This document shows positions 20,011-28,973 of a DNA stretch of 64,000 nucleotides, one piece after another. The stretch comes from Pseudomonadota bacterium (GTDB lineage Bacteria > Pseudomonadota > Gammaproteobacteria > Burkholderiales > Nitrosomonadaceae). The position numbers and the translations under genes are program-made. Position 1 is the first letter of the stretch; each line of letters starts with the position of its first letter. The stretch spans positions 124,001 through 188,000 of the forward strand of contig JAFEGA010000006.1 of assembly GCA_018240285.1 (NCBI GenBank), given 5' to 3'. Below the pieces are notes generated by a model. That model searched no databases. It was not told the origin of the DNA and saw nothing but the letters and a program-made list of their open reading frames with translations.

Positions 20011-21249
20011 ATGAATAAAGCGCGAGAAAATAGAAATCTAGTGGTCGGCCTGGATATTGGCACATCCAAGATCGTGGCCATTGTCGCAGAGGTCATTCCG
20101 GAAGGCGGTTTTGAGGTGATCGGCTTGGGCAGCCACCCTTCACGTGGATTGAAAAAAGGCGTCGTGGCCAATATCGAGACGACTGTGAATGCCATTCAGC
20201 GTGCATTGGAAGAAGCGGAGTTGATGGCGGACTGCAAGATTCATGAAGTTTATACCGGGATAGCGGGCAGTCACATCAAAGGTTTTAATTCCGACGGCAT
20301 GGTGCCCATTAAAGATAAGGAAGTGACCGAAAAAGATGTCGAGCGCGTCATGGAAGCGGCCAAGGCGGTGAATATCCCGGCTGATCAGCAGATTCTGCAT
20401 ATTTTGAATCAGGAATTCATCATCGACGGTCAAGAGGATGTGCGTGAACCGGTAGGGATGAGCGGCATACGGCTGGAAGTGAAAGTGCACATTGTCACAG
20501 GCGCCGTTTCGGCCGCGCAGAATATCGTCAAGTGCGTGCACCGCTGCGGCCTGGAAGTGCGCGATCTGATCTTGCAGCCGCTGGCTTCGGCCATGGCGGT
20601 GCTGTCCGAGGATGAAAAGGATTTGGGAGTCTGTCTGGTGGATATCGGTGGCGGTACAACGGATATCGCCGTGTTTACTCATGGCGCCATTCGCCATACC
20701 GCGGTGATTCCAATCGCGGGAGATCAAATCACCAACGACATCGCGATGGCGTTACGCACGCCGACCAAAAGCGCGGAAGACATCAAGTGCCGCTACGGCT
20801 GTGCCTTGAGAAGTCTCACCGATACCCATGAAATGGTGGAAGTGCCGGATGTGGGCAATCGCGGCTCGCGCCAGCTTTCCAAACAAACCCTGGCTGAGGT
20901 GATAGAGCCGCGCGCCGAGGAGCTCTATTGCATGGTGCAAGCCGAGTTGCGCCGTAGCGGGTTTGAAGAATTGCTATCGTCGGGCATCGTGATTACCGGC
21001 GGATCCGCTTCGTTACGCGGCATGGTGGAATTGGGCGAAGAGATCTTTCACATGCCGGTGCGATTGGGCATGCCCAATTATCACGGCAACTTGAAAGACG
21101 TGATCCATACGCCACGTTATTCGACTGGGATTGGTCTGATTCTGGCCGGTATCGAGCAGATGCAGCATCAGCATGGTTCAAGATTACAAGGAGGCTCTGC
21201 GAAGCAGATTTTCTCCAGAATGAAGGGGTGGTTCCAAAGAAATTTTTAA
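20011..21249 (+). CDS. ftsA: Cell division protein FtsA
   Basis: An actin-like ATPase that tethers FtsZ filaments to the membrane. The 412 residues contain the phosphate-1 loop VVGLDIGTSKIVAIVAEV, the phosphate-2 region CLVDIGGGTTDIAVFTHG and the adenosine motif GIVITGGSASLRGM. The C-terminus SRMKGWFQRNF is a typical membrane-targeting amphipathic helix. It lies 67 bases upstream of ftsZ, a gap large enough for an internal promoter. Confidence 0.97.
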   Translation: MNKARENRNLVVGLDIGTSKIVAIVAEVIPEGGFEVIGLGSHPSRGLKKGVVANIETTVNAIQRALEEAELMADCKIHEVYTGIAGSHIKGFNSDGMVPIKDKEVTEKDVERVMEAAKAVNIPADQQILHILNQEFIIDGQEDVREPVGMSGIRLEVKVHIVTGAVSAAQNIVKCVHRCGLEVRDLILQPLASAMAVLSEDEKDLGVCLVDIGGGTTDIAVFTHGAIRHTAVIPIAGDQITNDIAMALRTPTKSAEDIKCRYGCALRSLTDTHEMVEVPDVGNRGSRQLSKQTLAEVIEPRAEELYCMVQAELRRSGFEELLSSGIVITGGSASLRGMVELGEEIFHMPVRLGMPNYHGNLKDVIHTPRYSTGIGLILAGIEQMQHQHGSRLQGGSAKQIFSRMKGWFQRNF

Positions 21250-21316
21250 TGCGAAATTTTACGGGTTGTATTGCAGTCAAGCGGCTTTAATTTCAATGTA
21301 CTAAAGGAGAAACAAT

Positions 21317-22480
21317 ATGTTCGAGATCATGAATAACGAAACTCAAGAAGCAGTCATCAAAGTTGTCGGCGTTGGTGGGTGCGGCAGCAATGCTGTGGAT
21401 CATATGATCCAGAACGGCATGCAAGGCGTTGAGTTCATCAGTATGAACACTGATGCCCAGGCATTGAAAAGTAATAAAGCGCCGACAGTACTGCAACTGG
21501 GTACAGGTATTACCAAAGGACTCGGCGCGGGAGCAAACCCTGAAATTGGCCGCGAAGCCGCGCTGGAAGACCGTGACCGCATCGCCGAATTGATTCAGGG
21601 CGCGGACATGCTGTTTATCACCGCCGGCATGGGCGGCGGCACCGGAACCGGTGCGGCACCAGTGGTAGCGCAAGTCGCCAAGGAAATGGGCATTTTAACC
21701 GTGGCTGTGGTCAGCAAACCGTTTGCATTCGAAGGTAAACGTTTACTCGCCGCCAAAGCGGGCATGGAAGCTTTGTCGCAGCATGTAGATTCGCTGATTG
21801 TGATCCCGAACGATAAGCTCATGATGGTACTGGGTAACGATATTTCCATGCTGGACGCATTCAAAGCCGCCAACGACGTGCTGTACGGCGCGGTAGCCGG
21901 TATCGCCGAAGTGATCAATTGTCCCGGCTTGGTTAACGTGGATTTTGCCGACGTCAGAACGGTCATGTCGGAAATGGGCATGGCGATGATGGGTTCTGCG
22001 ATTGCCATGGGTGTCGATCGCGCCCGTGTTGCAGCGGAACGTGCGGTATCCAGCCCGCTGCTCGAGGATATCTCCTTGGCCGGAGCGCGCGGCATTCTGG
22101 TGAATATTACCGCCAGCTCGTCGCTGAAAATGCGCGAAGTGCATGAAGTGATGAACACCATTAAAGACCTGACCGCTGAAGATGCAACGATTATTGTCGG
22201 TACCGTGATCGACGAGAATATGACCGATAATTTGCGCGTTACCATGGTTGCAACCGGTCTCGGCAGCATGGTCGGCCAAAACCAAAATCAGAATCAGAAT
22301 TCACCGTTAACCGTGGTGCATACGCGCACTGGTACAGATGATCGGGATTCCATTTTTTCCACTGAAGAACCTGCTGTGATACGTACGGGCAGAAGAAGTA
22401 ATGCTACCGTGGCGGCAATGCGTCAATCCGGTGTGGATCCAATGGATATACCTGCTTTCTTGAGAAGACAAGCCGATTAA
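21317..22480 (+). CDS. ftsZ: Cell division protein FtsZ
   Basis: The tubulin-like GTPase that forms the Z ring. The signature loop GGGTGTGAAPVVA lies near residue 107 and the T7 loop follows near 205 (NVDFADVRTVM). The C-terminal peptide MDIPAFLRRQAD matches the conserved tail that binds FtsA and ZapD. The disordered linker is short and begins with a Gln/Asn repeat (GQNQNQNQN) encoded by a small 6-base repeat. The ribosome site AAAGGAGAAACA is strong, as expected for a highly expressed protein. It is the last gene of this cluster; lpxC, which often follows, is not here. Confidence 0.98.
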   Translation: MFEIMNNETQEAVIKVVGVGGCGSNAVDHMIQNGMQGVEFISMNTDAQALKSNKAPTVLQLGTGITKGLGAGANPEIGREAALEDRDRIAELIQGADMLFITAGMGGGTGTGAAPVVAQVAKEMGILTVAVVSKPFAFEGKRLLAAKAGMEALSQHVDSLIVIPNDKLMMVLGNDISMLDAFKAANDVLYGAVAGIAEVINCPGLVNVDFADVRTVMSEMGMAMMGSAIAMGVDRARVAAERAVSSPLLEDISLAGARGILVNITASSSLKMREVHEVMNTIKDLTAEDATIIVGTVIDENMTDNLRVTMVATGLGSMVGQNQNQNQNSPLTVVHTRTGTDDRDSIFSTEEPAVIRTGRRSNATVAAMRQSGVDPMDIPAFLRRQAD

Positions 22481-22487
22481 TATCTTT

Positions 22488-22540
22488 TAATTTCTGATTT
22501 TCTCAATTTTAGGCGTGAACAATTGGGAATCAGAAAATTA
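22488..22540 (+). terminator. Hairpin after ftsZ
   Basis: An imperfect inverted repeat 8 bases after the ftsZ stop: left arm 22488-22508 and right arm 22521-22540, both containing forms of TAATTT-CTGATT. It is AT-rich and is followed by AAAAATAAG, so it is more a processing or bidirectional signal than a classic GC hairpin with a T-run. Confidence 0.5.
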
Positions 22541-22552
22541 AAAATAAGCAAT

Positions 22553-22583
22553 CAATACCCCCACCGTGTAAGGTGGGGTATTG
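22553..22583 (-). terminator. Strong hairpin between ftsZ and pgpA
   Basis: CAATACCCCCACC at 22553-22565 pairs with GGTGGGGTATTG at 22572-22583, with one bulged C and a six-base loop. On the minus strand the stem is followed by a T-rich stretch, so it should terminate the pgpA operon; it can also stop readthrough from ftsZ. Confidence 0.75.
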
Positions 22584-22684
22584 ACCCGGAAAAGCCGATC
22601 ACGCTAATTAAAGTTGCCGGTAATTTTGTGTAAATATCTTTGATTCATATGATTTGCCGGACGCAGTGGTTTTTCAGAGTCGGC

Positions 22685-23236
22685 CTAGAAATAGGTCTCG
22701 GATAAAACCCAAGCCTTCCATCCGGCCAAACAAAGTAGCGTAAAGAAGGCTGCCACCATATCGTCGAACATGACGCCGAATCCGCCTGTCAGGCGGTTAT
22801 CGTAATAGCGGATCGGTTGCGGTTTGGCGATATCGAAGAAGCGGAACAGAACGAAAGCCGCGAGTTGCCATGTCCAGTCGTCGGGCGTGAAGTACAGCAC
22901 TAGCAAGAACGCCACAGTTTCATCCCAAACCATGCCGCCATGATCGGGATCGCCCAGCGCTCTGCCGCAGAGACCGCAGGCCCAAATGCCGACGATGAAC
23001 ATGATGTCGATCAGCAAGAGAAAATAAACCGGGTTCAAATAATGATTGAGCCACCAGAATAACGGAAACGCTACCAATGTACCCACCGTGCCCGGCGCAA
23101 TGGGACTAAGTCCTGCACCGCCGGAAAATGCAATGAGAGAAGCGGCATGGCTGTAGACAAAATAGATATCCGGCCGGAATTGCGCGGCGGCGGAGTCATC
23201 TTGCGATTGATGCGTTTCAGGTGTTGAAGTGGTCAT
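22685..23236 (-). CDS. pgpA: Phosphatidylglycerophosphatase A
   Basis: A membrane enzyme that dephosphorylates phosphatidylglycerol phosphate in phospholipid synthesis. The family motifs are GLSPIAPGTVGTLVAFPLFW (about 40-59), DPDHGGMVWDETVAFLL and LFRFFDIAKPQPIRYYD, followed by GGFGVMFDDMVAAFFTLL. Three to four hydrophobic segments are visible. The 183-residue reading overlaps thiL by 20 bases, so the first ~25 residues could be shorter in reality. It is the last gene of the rib-nusB-thiL operon. Confidence 0.95.
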   Translation of the reverse strand: MTTSTPETHQSQDDSAAAQFRPDIYFVYSHAASLIAFSGGAGLSPIAPGTVGTLVAFPLFWWLNHYLNPVYFLLLIDIMFIVGIWACGLCGRALGDPDHGGMVWDETVAFLLVLYFTPDDWTWQLAAFVLFRFFDIAKPQPIRYYDNRLTGGFGVMFDDMVAAFFTLLCLAGWKAWVLSETYF

Positions 23237-24188
23237 AGCCTGTGATTTCCAATGTCATTGCATGTCCTTGCGCGTCTTTTACGATCAGCCCCGCACCGGA
23301 ATGAATTTTGCCAATGCGCGTCAGCGGAACGGCCAATTCTGCAGAAAGCGCTTCAATTTCTCGGCGATTGATTTCCGCTGCCGTGAAGCATAACTCGTAA
23401 TCGTCTCCGCCCGCCAGTAAGCAATCGGTGGCGAACTTTTGCTGCCAATATTTTTTTAACACCGCGGAACAGGGTATGTCCGTGATGTCGATGCTGGCGG
23501 CTTTTTCCGAAGCGGCGAGTATATGCCCCAAATCCGCCACTAAACCATCGGAAATATCGATGGCGCTATGCGCCAGACCGGTCAGTCGTCGCCCGAGTTC
23601 CACCCTGGCTTCCGGCATCAGTAACGACGGCAGGCATTGTGCAATTTCTTCGGATGTCAGCGTAATCTGTTGTAATTCATGTTTCAGCGCCAACGCAGCA
23701 TCGCCTAGTTTGCCGGAAACCCAGATATCGTCGCCTGGTTGCGCGCCGCTTCGGCGTAAAGCCTGGCCTGCAGGAACTTCGCCGATGATCTGCACGCCGA
23801 TATTTAGCGGTCCGGCGGTGGTGTCGCCACCGATCAATTCGACCCGATAGCGGTCAGCGAGAGTGAAAAAACCCTTGCTGAATTCCGCCAGCCAGCTTGT
23901 ATCCGGGCTTGCCAATTCTTCTGGCAGCGTCAATGCCAGTAAAGTCCAGCGCGGCTTGGCGCCCATCGCCGCCATGTCGGACAAATTGACTGCCAGGGAT
24001 TTGTAGCCGAGCTGGTAAGGATCCGCATCGGCGAAAAAATGCCGGCCGCTTACCAGGGTATCCGTTGATAAGGCCAGTTCGGTTCCGGGCTTGACGGCTA
24101 GGAGCGCTGCGTCGTCGCCGATTCCAAGCAGGGCACCGGTCATGGGCCGCTTGAAATAGTCGCGGATAATGTCGAATTCCGAAGCCAT
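23217..24188 (-). CDS. thiL: Thiamine-monophosphate kinase
   Basis: It phosphorylates thiamine monophosphate to thiamine diphosphate. The 323 residues have the PurM/ThiL fold with GIGDDAALLAV near residue 22, the metal-binding LSTDTLVSGRHFF and YKSLAVNLSDMAAMGAKP, and the later IDISDGLVADLGHIL and LAGGDDYELCFTA. Its place between nusB and pgpA is common in proteobacteria. It ends inside the start of pgpA, which points to coupled translation. Confidence 0.96.
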   Translation of the reverse strand: MASEFDIIRDYFKRPMTGALLGIGDDAALLAVKPGTELALSTDTLVSGRHFFADADPYQLGYKSLAVNLSDMAAMGAKPRWTLLALTLPEELASPDTSWLAEFSKGFFTLADRYRVELIGGDTTAGPLNIGVQIIGEVPAGQALRRSGAQPGDDIWVSGKLGDAALALKHELQQITLTSEEIAQCLPSLLMPEARVELGRRLTGLAHSAIDISDGLVADLGHILAASEKAASIDITDIPCSAVLKKYWQQKFATDCLLAGGDDYELCFTAAEINRREIEALSAELAVPLTRIGKIHSGAGLIVKDAQGHAMTLEITGYDHFNT

Positions 24189-24204
24189 GCGGCTTTCTTT
24201 GGCT

Positions 24205-24705
24205 TTACGGGCGATGTTTTACCGTTTTCGGCATGGTGGCCTCAACGGGGCGGAGCTGTATGGCCAATTTATCCAGCACGCCGTTGACATACTTGTAACC
24301 GTCGCTGCCGCCATAAGTTCTGGCCAGCTCAATCGCTTCGTTGATGATGGCGCGATAGGGGATTTCCGGGTGATGGATCAGTTCGAACGTGCCCAATAAC
24401 AAAATCGCCGATTCCACCGGACTCAATTCATTCAAGGCGCGATCCAAATGCGGCAGGATGATTTTTTCCAGTTCTTCCGCATGTTGCAGCACGCCATGCA
24501 GCACATGAACGAAATGCTTGCCGTCGACATGTTTGAATTCTTCGGATTCTCGTAACTGCTGTTCGATAAAATTTGCCGCACCGCCGGCTACTTGCCACTG
24601 GTAAATACCCTGTAAAGCAAATTCACGTGCTATACGGCGGCGGCTTTTGTATTTTTCCGTTTTGTTGCCGCTGGATGGATCAATTTCAGTCACTGCACTG
24701 CTCAT
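24205..24705 (-). CDS. nusB: Transcription antitermination factor NusB
   Basis: An RNA-binding protein that with NusE recognises boxA in rRNA leaders and supports antitermination. The 166-residue all-helical protein shows [16 protein letters not shown] near the start, [29 protein letters not shown] in the middle and [13 protein letters not shown] at the end. Its first ~20 residues (rich in Glu and Lys) are a variable extension. The start overlaps the end of ribH by 4 bases. Confidence 0.95.
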   Translation of the reverse strand: MSSAVTEIDPSSGNKTEKYKSRRRIAREFALQGIYQWQVAGGAANFIEQQLRESEEFKHVDGKHFVHVLHGVLQHAEELEKIILPHLDRALNELSPVESAILLLGTFELIHHPEIPYRAIINEAIELARTYGGSDGYKYVNGVLDKLAIQLRPVEATMPKTVKHRP

Positions 24706-25184
24706 AAGTCGATTTCATCAATTTTGATATGCAAATTGGCCATTTCCAGTGCAACCTGCGCGGACTCTGTGCCTTTGGTGCTCATCCGGGCAATCGCCTG
24801 ATCTTCGTTATCGGTGGTCAAAATGCCGTTGGCGATGGGAATTTCTGCTTCCAGTTGCACCGTGAGCAAGCCGCGCGCCGATTCGTTGGCGACTATTTCA
24901 AAATGGTAAGTATCGCCACGGATCACGGCACCTAATGCGATCAGGGCGTCAAACTGATCGGACATGGCCATTCTTTTTAACGTCAATGGAATTTCCAGTG
25001 CGCCGGGTACAGTCGCAATCAGGATATTGGAGTCCAGCACGCCATTTTTCTTTAATTCCGCCGTGCAGGCACCGAGCAGACCTTCGCCAATATCGATGTT
25101 AAAACGGCTCATAACAATACCGATGCGCAGATCGGATCCATCCAAGTTCGGTTCAAATTCAAGTATATCGTCATAGTACGGCAT
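24702..25184 (-). CDS. ribH: 6,7-dimethyl-8-ribityllumazine synthase
   Basis: It condenses the ribitylaminopyrimidine and dihydroxybutanone phosphate to lumazine, the penultimate step of riboflavin synthesis. The 160 residues include [57 protein letters not shown] and the late [15 protein letters not shown], all conserved. Between it and ribBX lies the 149-bp inverted-repeat element. Together with ribBX and ribE it covers most of the pathway; ribD and ribA are not in this window. Confidence 0.96.
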   Translation of the reverse strand: MPYYDDILEFEPNLDGSDLRIGIVMSRFNIDIGEGLLGACTAELKKNGVLDSNILIATVPGALEIPLTLKRMAMSDQFDALIALGAVIRGDTYHFEIVANESARGLLTVQLEAEIPIANGILTTDNEDQAIARMSTKGTESAQVALEMANLHIKIDEIDL

Positions 25185-25253
25185 GTCTAATTCCTGTTTG
25201 TCTATTTATCAATTGCGCTTGTTTCTCATGCGGCCAGGATGCGAATTATAGCT

Positions 25254-25402
25254 TAGGGAAACGCTGATTAATTGACTGCACGAGCGAATCGCTTCGTTGC
25301 GCGGTATTCAAATCCTCGCCTATCTTGTTGATATGTCCCGGCCGTTGCGTTCCGTGCGCCTATCGCTTCATCTCGTTCGCCGAATTAATCAGCGCTTCCC
25401 TA
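25254..25402. repeat. 149-bp MITE-like inverted-repeat element
   Basis: Terminal inverted repeats of 20 bp: TAGGGAAACGCTGATTAATT at 25254-25273 and its complement at 25383-25402, with one mismatch. The interior has no gene. The right end lies inside the 3' end of ribBX and provides the last 14 or so codons and the stop codon. Size, inverted ends and lack of coding content fit a non-autonomous miniature element. No clear target-site duplication was found; the ends carry TA. Confidence 0.7.
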
Positions 25403-26493
25403 GGCGCGTCCACGTAACCGGTCACTTCCAGACCGAATCCGGTGACGCTGGGCATTTTTCTGGGAGCCGCCATCAAGCGCATTTTTCCGACATTAAGATC
25501 TTTCAGTATTTGGGCGCCAATGCCATGGTCGCGTAAATCCGGTTTAAGTTGAGTGGGAACATGCATTTCCTTTGATTGCACCCGTTCGATCAGTTTTGCC
25601 GGGCTTTCTTTGCGGTGCAGCAACACGATAACACCCCGCCCGGCTTCAGCGATCAGCTTCATAGCGTCATGAATGCTCCAGGAATGCGTAGGGTCATGAA
25701 TATCGAGCAAGTCGACGGCTGACAAAGGTTCATGCACGCGCACCAGCGTTTCTGTTGCGGGGTTGATTTCACCTTTGATCAAGGCCAGATGGGCGGTATT
25801 GGCAATTTCGTCGCGATACGCGGCCAGCAGGAATTCGCCATGCACAGTCTGGATGGCGCGCTCCGCTACACGTGTAACCAGGCTTTCGGTTTGGCTGCGG
25901 TATTGAATCAAATCCGCGATGGCACCGATTTTGAGTTGATGTTTTTGCGCGAATGCGATCAGATCCGGCAAGCGTGCCATGCTGCCATCTTCTTTCAAAA
26001 TTTCGCAGATCACCGAGGCTGCGGTCAAACCGGCCATCCTGGCTAAGTCACAACCGGCTTCGGTGTGACCGGCACGCACCAATACGCCGCCTTTTTGCGC
26101 CATCAGCGGAAAAATATGCCCCGGCTGCACGATGTCTTGCGGTTTGGCATCGGCTTTAACGGCGACTTGCACCGTCCGCGCGCGGTCGGCGGCGGAAATG
26201 CCGGTGGTGACGCCGCTGGCGGCTTCGATGGAAAGGGTGAAGTTGGTGCCGAGCGGCGCGCGATTGGCCGATACCATCAAGGGCAAATCCAATTGGTGGC
26301 AACGTTCTTCGGTTAGGGTTAAACAAATCAGCCCGCGTCCGTGCGTTGCCATGAAGTTGATCGCTTCCGGCGTGACGAAATCGGCGGCCAGCACCAGATC
26401 GCCTTCGTTTTCGCGGTCTTCTTCATCGACCAGGATGACCATCTTGCCTTGTTTCAGGTCGGCGGCAATGTCCTCGATTGCACTAATACTCAT
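25360..26493 (-). CDS. ribB: DHBP synthase with degenerate GTP cyclohydrolase II domain (RibBX)
   Basis: A two-domain protein of 377 residues. The N-terminal ~200 residues are 3,4-dihydroxy-2-butanone-4-phosphate synthase, with DEEDRENEGDLVLAADFVTPE and the THGRGLICL and GHTEAGCDLARMAGL motifs intact. The C-terminal half resembles GTP cyclohydrolase II (EFLLAAYRDEIANTAHLALIKG) but lacks the three zinc-binding cysteines and the catalytic core seen in active RibA; the region after VRVHEPLSAVDLL reads DIHDPTHSWSIHD. So only the RibB reaction is expected. Proteins like this have been called RibBX. The last residues PREALINSANEMKR come from an inserted repeat element. Confidence 0.9.
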   Translation of the reverse strand: MSISAIEDIAADLKQGKMVILVDEEDRENEGDLVLAADFVTPEAINFMATHGRGLICLTLTEERCHQLDLPLMVSANRAPLGTNFTLSIEAASGVTTGISAADRARTVQVAVKADAKPQDIVQPGHIFPLMAQKGGVLVRAGHTEAGCDLARMAGLTAASVICEILKEDGSMARLPDLIAFAQKHQLKIGAIADLIQYRSQTESLVTRVAERAIQTVHGEFLLAAYRDEIANTAHLALIKGEINPATETLVRVHEPLSAVDLLDIHDPTHSWSIHDAMKLIAEAGRGVIVLLHRKESPAKLIERVQSKEMHVPTQLKPDLRDHGIGAQILKDLNVGKMRLMAAPRKMPSVTGFGLEVTGYVDAPREALINSANEMKR

Positions 26494-26499
26494 GTTTAA

Positions 26500-27114
26500 T
26501 TAATCCTGGCTATCTTCAAGATTCAGTAACCTGGCCACGTAACGCGCCAGCATGTCGGTTTCCAGATTTACCCGCATTCCCGGGACGAGTTCTTTCAGAT
26601 TCGTCATTGCCAAAGTATGCGGAATGAGATTGACGGAGAACGTATGATCTTCAATCCGGTTGATCGTTAAACTAACACCATTGACGGTTATGGAACCTTT
26701 GTGTGCAAGGTAGCGGACAACGGATTGGGGCGCCCGGATGACCAGCTCGACGCATTCTCCAATGCATTCCACTTTCACCACAACGCCGGCGGCATCGACG
26801 TGGCCGCTGACCAGATGTCCGCCAAGCCTGTCCGACAAACGCATGGCCTTTTCCAGATTGACGCGAGCGGCTGGTTGATCCAGTCCAACGGTGCAATTCA
26901 GTGTTTCCCCGGAAACATCGACAGCAAACGAATCATGCGTCAATGCGGTTACCGTCAGACACACACCATTCACCGCAATGCTGTCTCCTAATGCAACATC
27001 GCTCAGATCCAGCTGTTGCGTGGAAATGATCAGTGACAAACCGTCATGACCTTTTTCAGTGCGAGGCTGGATACTGGCGATGGTGCCCACAGCTTCAATG
27101 ATTCCGGTAAACAA
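26500..27114 (-). CDS. ribE: Riboflavin synthase alpha chain
   Basis: It dismutates two lumazine molecules into riboflavin. Two tandem lumazine-binding domains are visible: GDSIAVNGVCLTVT and the later GSITVNGVSLTINRIEDHTF, each preceded by a GHxV motif (GGHLVSGHVDAAG). I place the start at TTG 27114, because the family almost always begins MFTGIIEAVG and this TTG stands exactly there, with GGAA upstream. That gives 204 residues; an ATG at 27174 would add 20 residues of unrelated sequence. First gene of the minus-strand operon ending with pgpA. Confidence 0.9.
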   Translation of the reverse strand: MFTGIIEAVGTIASIQPRTEKGHDGLSLIISTQQLDLSDVALGDSIAVNGVCLTVTALTHDSFAVDVSGETLNCTVGLDQPAARVNLEKAMRLSDRLGGHLVSGHVDAAGVVVKVECIGECVELVIRAPQSVVRYLAHKGSITVNGVSLTINRIEDHTFSVNLIPHTLAMTNLKELVPGMRVNLETDMLARYVARLLNLEDSQD

Positions 27115-27204
27115 TTCAAATTTCCAGGGTGCATAATCCGATAAAGCGCATAGTTTAGCATTACCTGTTGGCAAGAATCTGCCCGGATGGTAGCTTGGCG
27201 CTGA

Positions 27205-28920
27205 TTACCTGGTCTGGCGCCCGAAACGGGGTGCAGTTAGCGTTACATCGGCGCGTTCCCAGGCTTTTTTGAAGCGCGTTCCGATCAGTGTCGCTTGATC
27301 GTTCTTTTTTTGCGCGCGCATGGCCTGCATTAAGCCATAAAGCGCCCAGCCATTGTTGCGATTGCGGCGCAGGTCCTCCCAAAAAACCGTTTCCGCTTCC
27401 TCCGGCCGACCTGATTCCAGCAAAATAGTACCGAGCGATAGCCGTGGCGGTTGATGAAATTCGGCCGGCTCCGTATAGATCAGCGCATCTTCCAGCCGCA
27501 CTGCTTTTTCAAGATACGCAATGGCTTGGTCATATTGCCCTTGCGCGGCAGCGATTTCCCCTGCAAGCACTTCCGGAGCGATACGAAGTACGGTGCTCGA
27601 GGTATTTTTCGACAATAATGGGTGGTCTAACCGGGGATCCGTCATGATTTTGCGCAGCGCCACAAGTTCCTGCTCGGCTTGTGGCAGCTGTTTCGTGGCC
27701 ACCAGCGCGAGGCCGCGCACATAATGCCAACTGCCGGTCAGGAAAGCATTAACCGATGGCGGCGGGGCGAGGTCAAGAATTTCCTGCCAACGCCCGAATC
27801 TCGCCAGCGCCCAATAGGGCGTCACGCGGAAAACTGCGGTCAGCGGAATTGCTTTTAGCACGTCATCATCGATTTTCCGGGCGATCTCTTTGGCCGATTC
27901 GATGGCAAGCTGGCTTTGTCCATCCGATGTCGCAGCGAACCAGAGAAAGTGAATATTGTGCGGGTAGTAAACCATCGGATATAAGCCGTGGACATGATCT
28001 TGCGCGATGTAAGACTCGTCCGCCGCGATGGCCATTTGATTGCTCTTGATCGAATCGGCATAGCGGCCGAGGCGTTGATAAATATGCGATGCCATATGGA
28101 TCATATGTCCTGCTTCCGGCATTAATTGAAGCAGTGTATCGGCTGATTTCTCGGCACGTTCCGGCGTCGATGTTGGCTCTATCAGGTGAATATGCATGTG
28201 CAAGGCGCCGGGGTGTTCCGGGTAACGCCGCAGTACGTCTTCGGTCAGCGCGACGATTTCGGCAGTGCCTTCATAGGGAACGCCGTCGAGCATCCAATAG
28301 CCCCACGGCCGCAGATCCATCATCGATTCGACGTACAGCATCGCAATGTCTGGATCGTCCGGAAAGCGCTGGTGCACTTCGCGCATTGCTGCCGCGTAGG
28401 CTTGGTCATTCGTGGTTCTGTGTTCGGCTTTGCCGGAGTAACGTTTTTCAAGTGCGCTGATGAGCGCTTGCTCCTTCTCGGTCGCTTGTGCCATCAGGGA
28501 TTTTGCCTGTTGCATGATTTCCAGCGCCTGGGGTTCTTCATTCGGCTCCATCATGGCGTTAATGTTCGGGCCGAGCACCAGCGCCTGTCCCCAGTACGCC
28601 ATCGCAAGGCCGGGATCCAACCGTGCCGCTTCGCGGAATGCCTGACGAGCCTCGGCATGGTTGAATCCATAGGCGAGATTGAGCCCTTGATTAATGTATT
28701 GCTGCGCTAATGGATTGCTTGTACTGACAGGAAAGACGTGCTTGCCGAGGTTTTGCAGGCGAGGCGCGTAGTGTTCTTTCGCATTAGATTGCTGCGCTGC
28801 GCCGGATGCGGCAGCATGAGATTGGTTGCTTTCTTTCTCAGCCGTGGCCCATGATGCAACAGGACTTGCGACGGCTAAGAGCGCCATCAAAAAGGGGGAA
28901 ACAATAACTCGAGGATGCAT
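27205..28920 (-). CDS. Exported TPR-repeat protein
   Basis: A 571-residue protein with an N-terminal signal peptide (PFLMALLAVASPVASWATA, cleavage around residue 27), so it is likely periplasmic. Several tetratricopeptide-like helices follow, for example INQGLNLAYGFNHAEARQAF near 70, LAMAYWGQALVLGPNIN, the histidine-rich MHIHLIEPTSTPERAEKSAD, then a region ending with AIAYLEKAVRLED and ALYGLMQAM. TPR arrays mediate protein contacts; no enzymatic motif was seen. It follows the DUF4242 gene in the same direction by 53 bases and is probably co-transcribed under TetR control. Confidence 0.8.
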   Translation of the reverse strand: MHPRVIVSPFLMALLAVASPVASWATAEKESNQSHAAASGAAQQSNAKEHYAPRLQNLGKHVFPVSTSNPLAQQYINQGLNLAYGFNHAEARQAFREAARLDPGLAMAYWGQALVLGPNINAMMEPNEEPQALEIMQQAKSLMAQATEKEQALISALEKRYSGKAEHRTTNDQAYAAAMREVHQRFPDDPDIAMLYVESMMDLRPWGYWMLDGVPYEGTAEIVALTEDVLRRYPEHPGALHMHIHLIEPTSTPERAEKSADTLLQLMPEAGHMIHMASHIYQRLGRYADSIKSNQMAIAADESYIAQDHVHGLYPMVYYPHNIHFLWFAATSDGQSQLAIESAKEIARKIDDDVLKAIPLTAVFRVTPYWALARFGRWQEILDLAPPPSVNAFLTGSWHYVRGLALVATKQLPQAEQELVALRKIMTDPRLDHPLLSKNTSSTVLRIAPEVLAGEIAAAQGQYDQAIAYLEKAVRLEDALIYTEPAEFHQPPRLSLGTILLESGRPEEAETVFWEDLRRNRNNGWALYGLMQAMRAQKKNDQATLIGTRFKKAWERADVTLTAPRFGRQTR

Positions 28921-28973
28921 AGCTGCCTCCGTAAAAAATGTTGATTATCAGGTTAACAGGAAGTTTCTCGAAG

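Noticed and set aside
27115..27204. FMN riboswitch upstream of ribE
   Set aside because: The gap is only about 90 bases and shows none of the conserved FMN-element stems.
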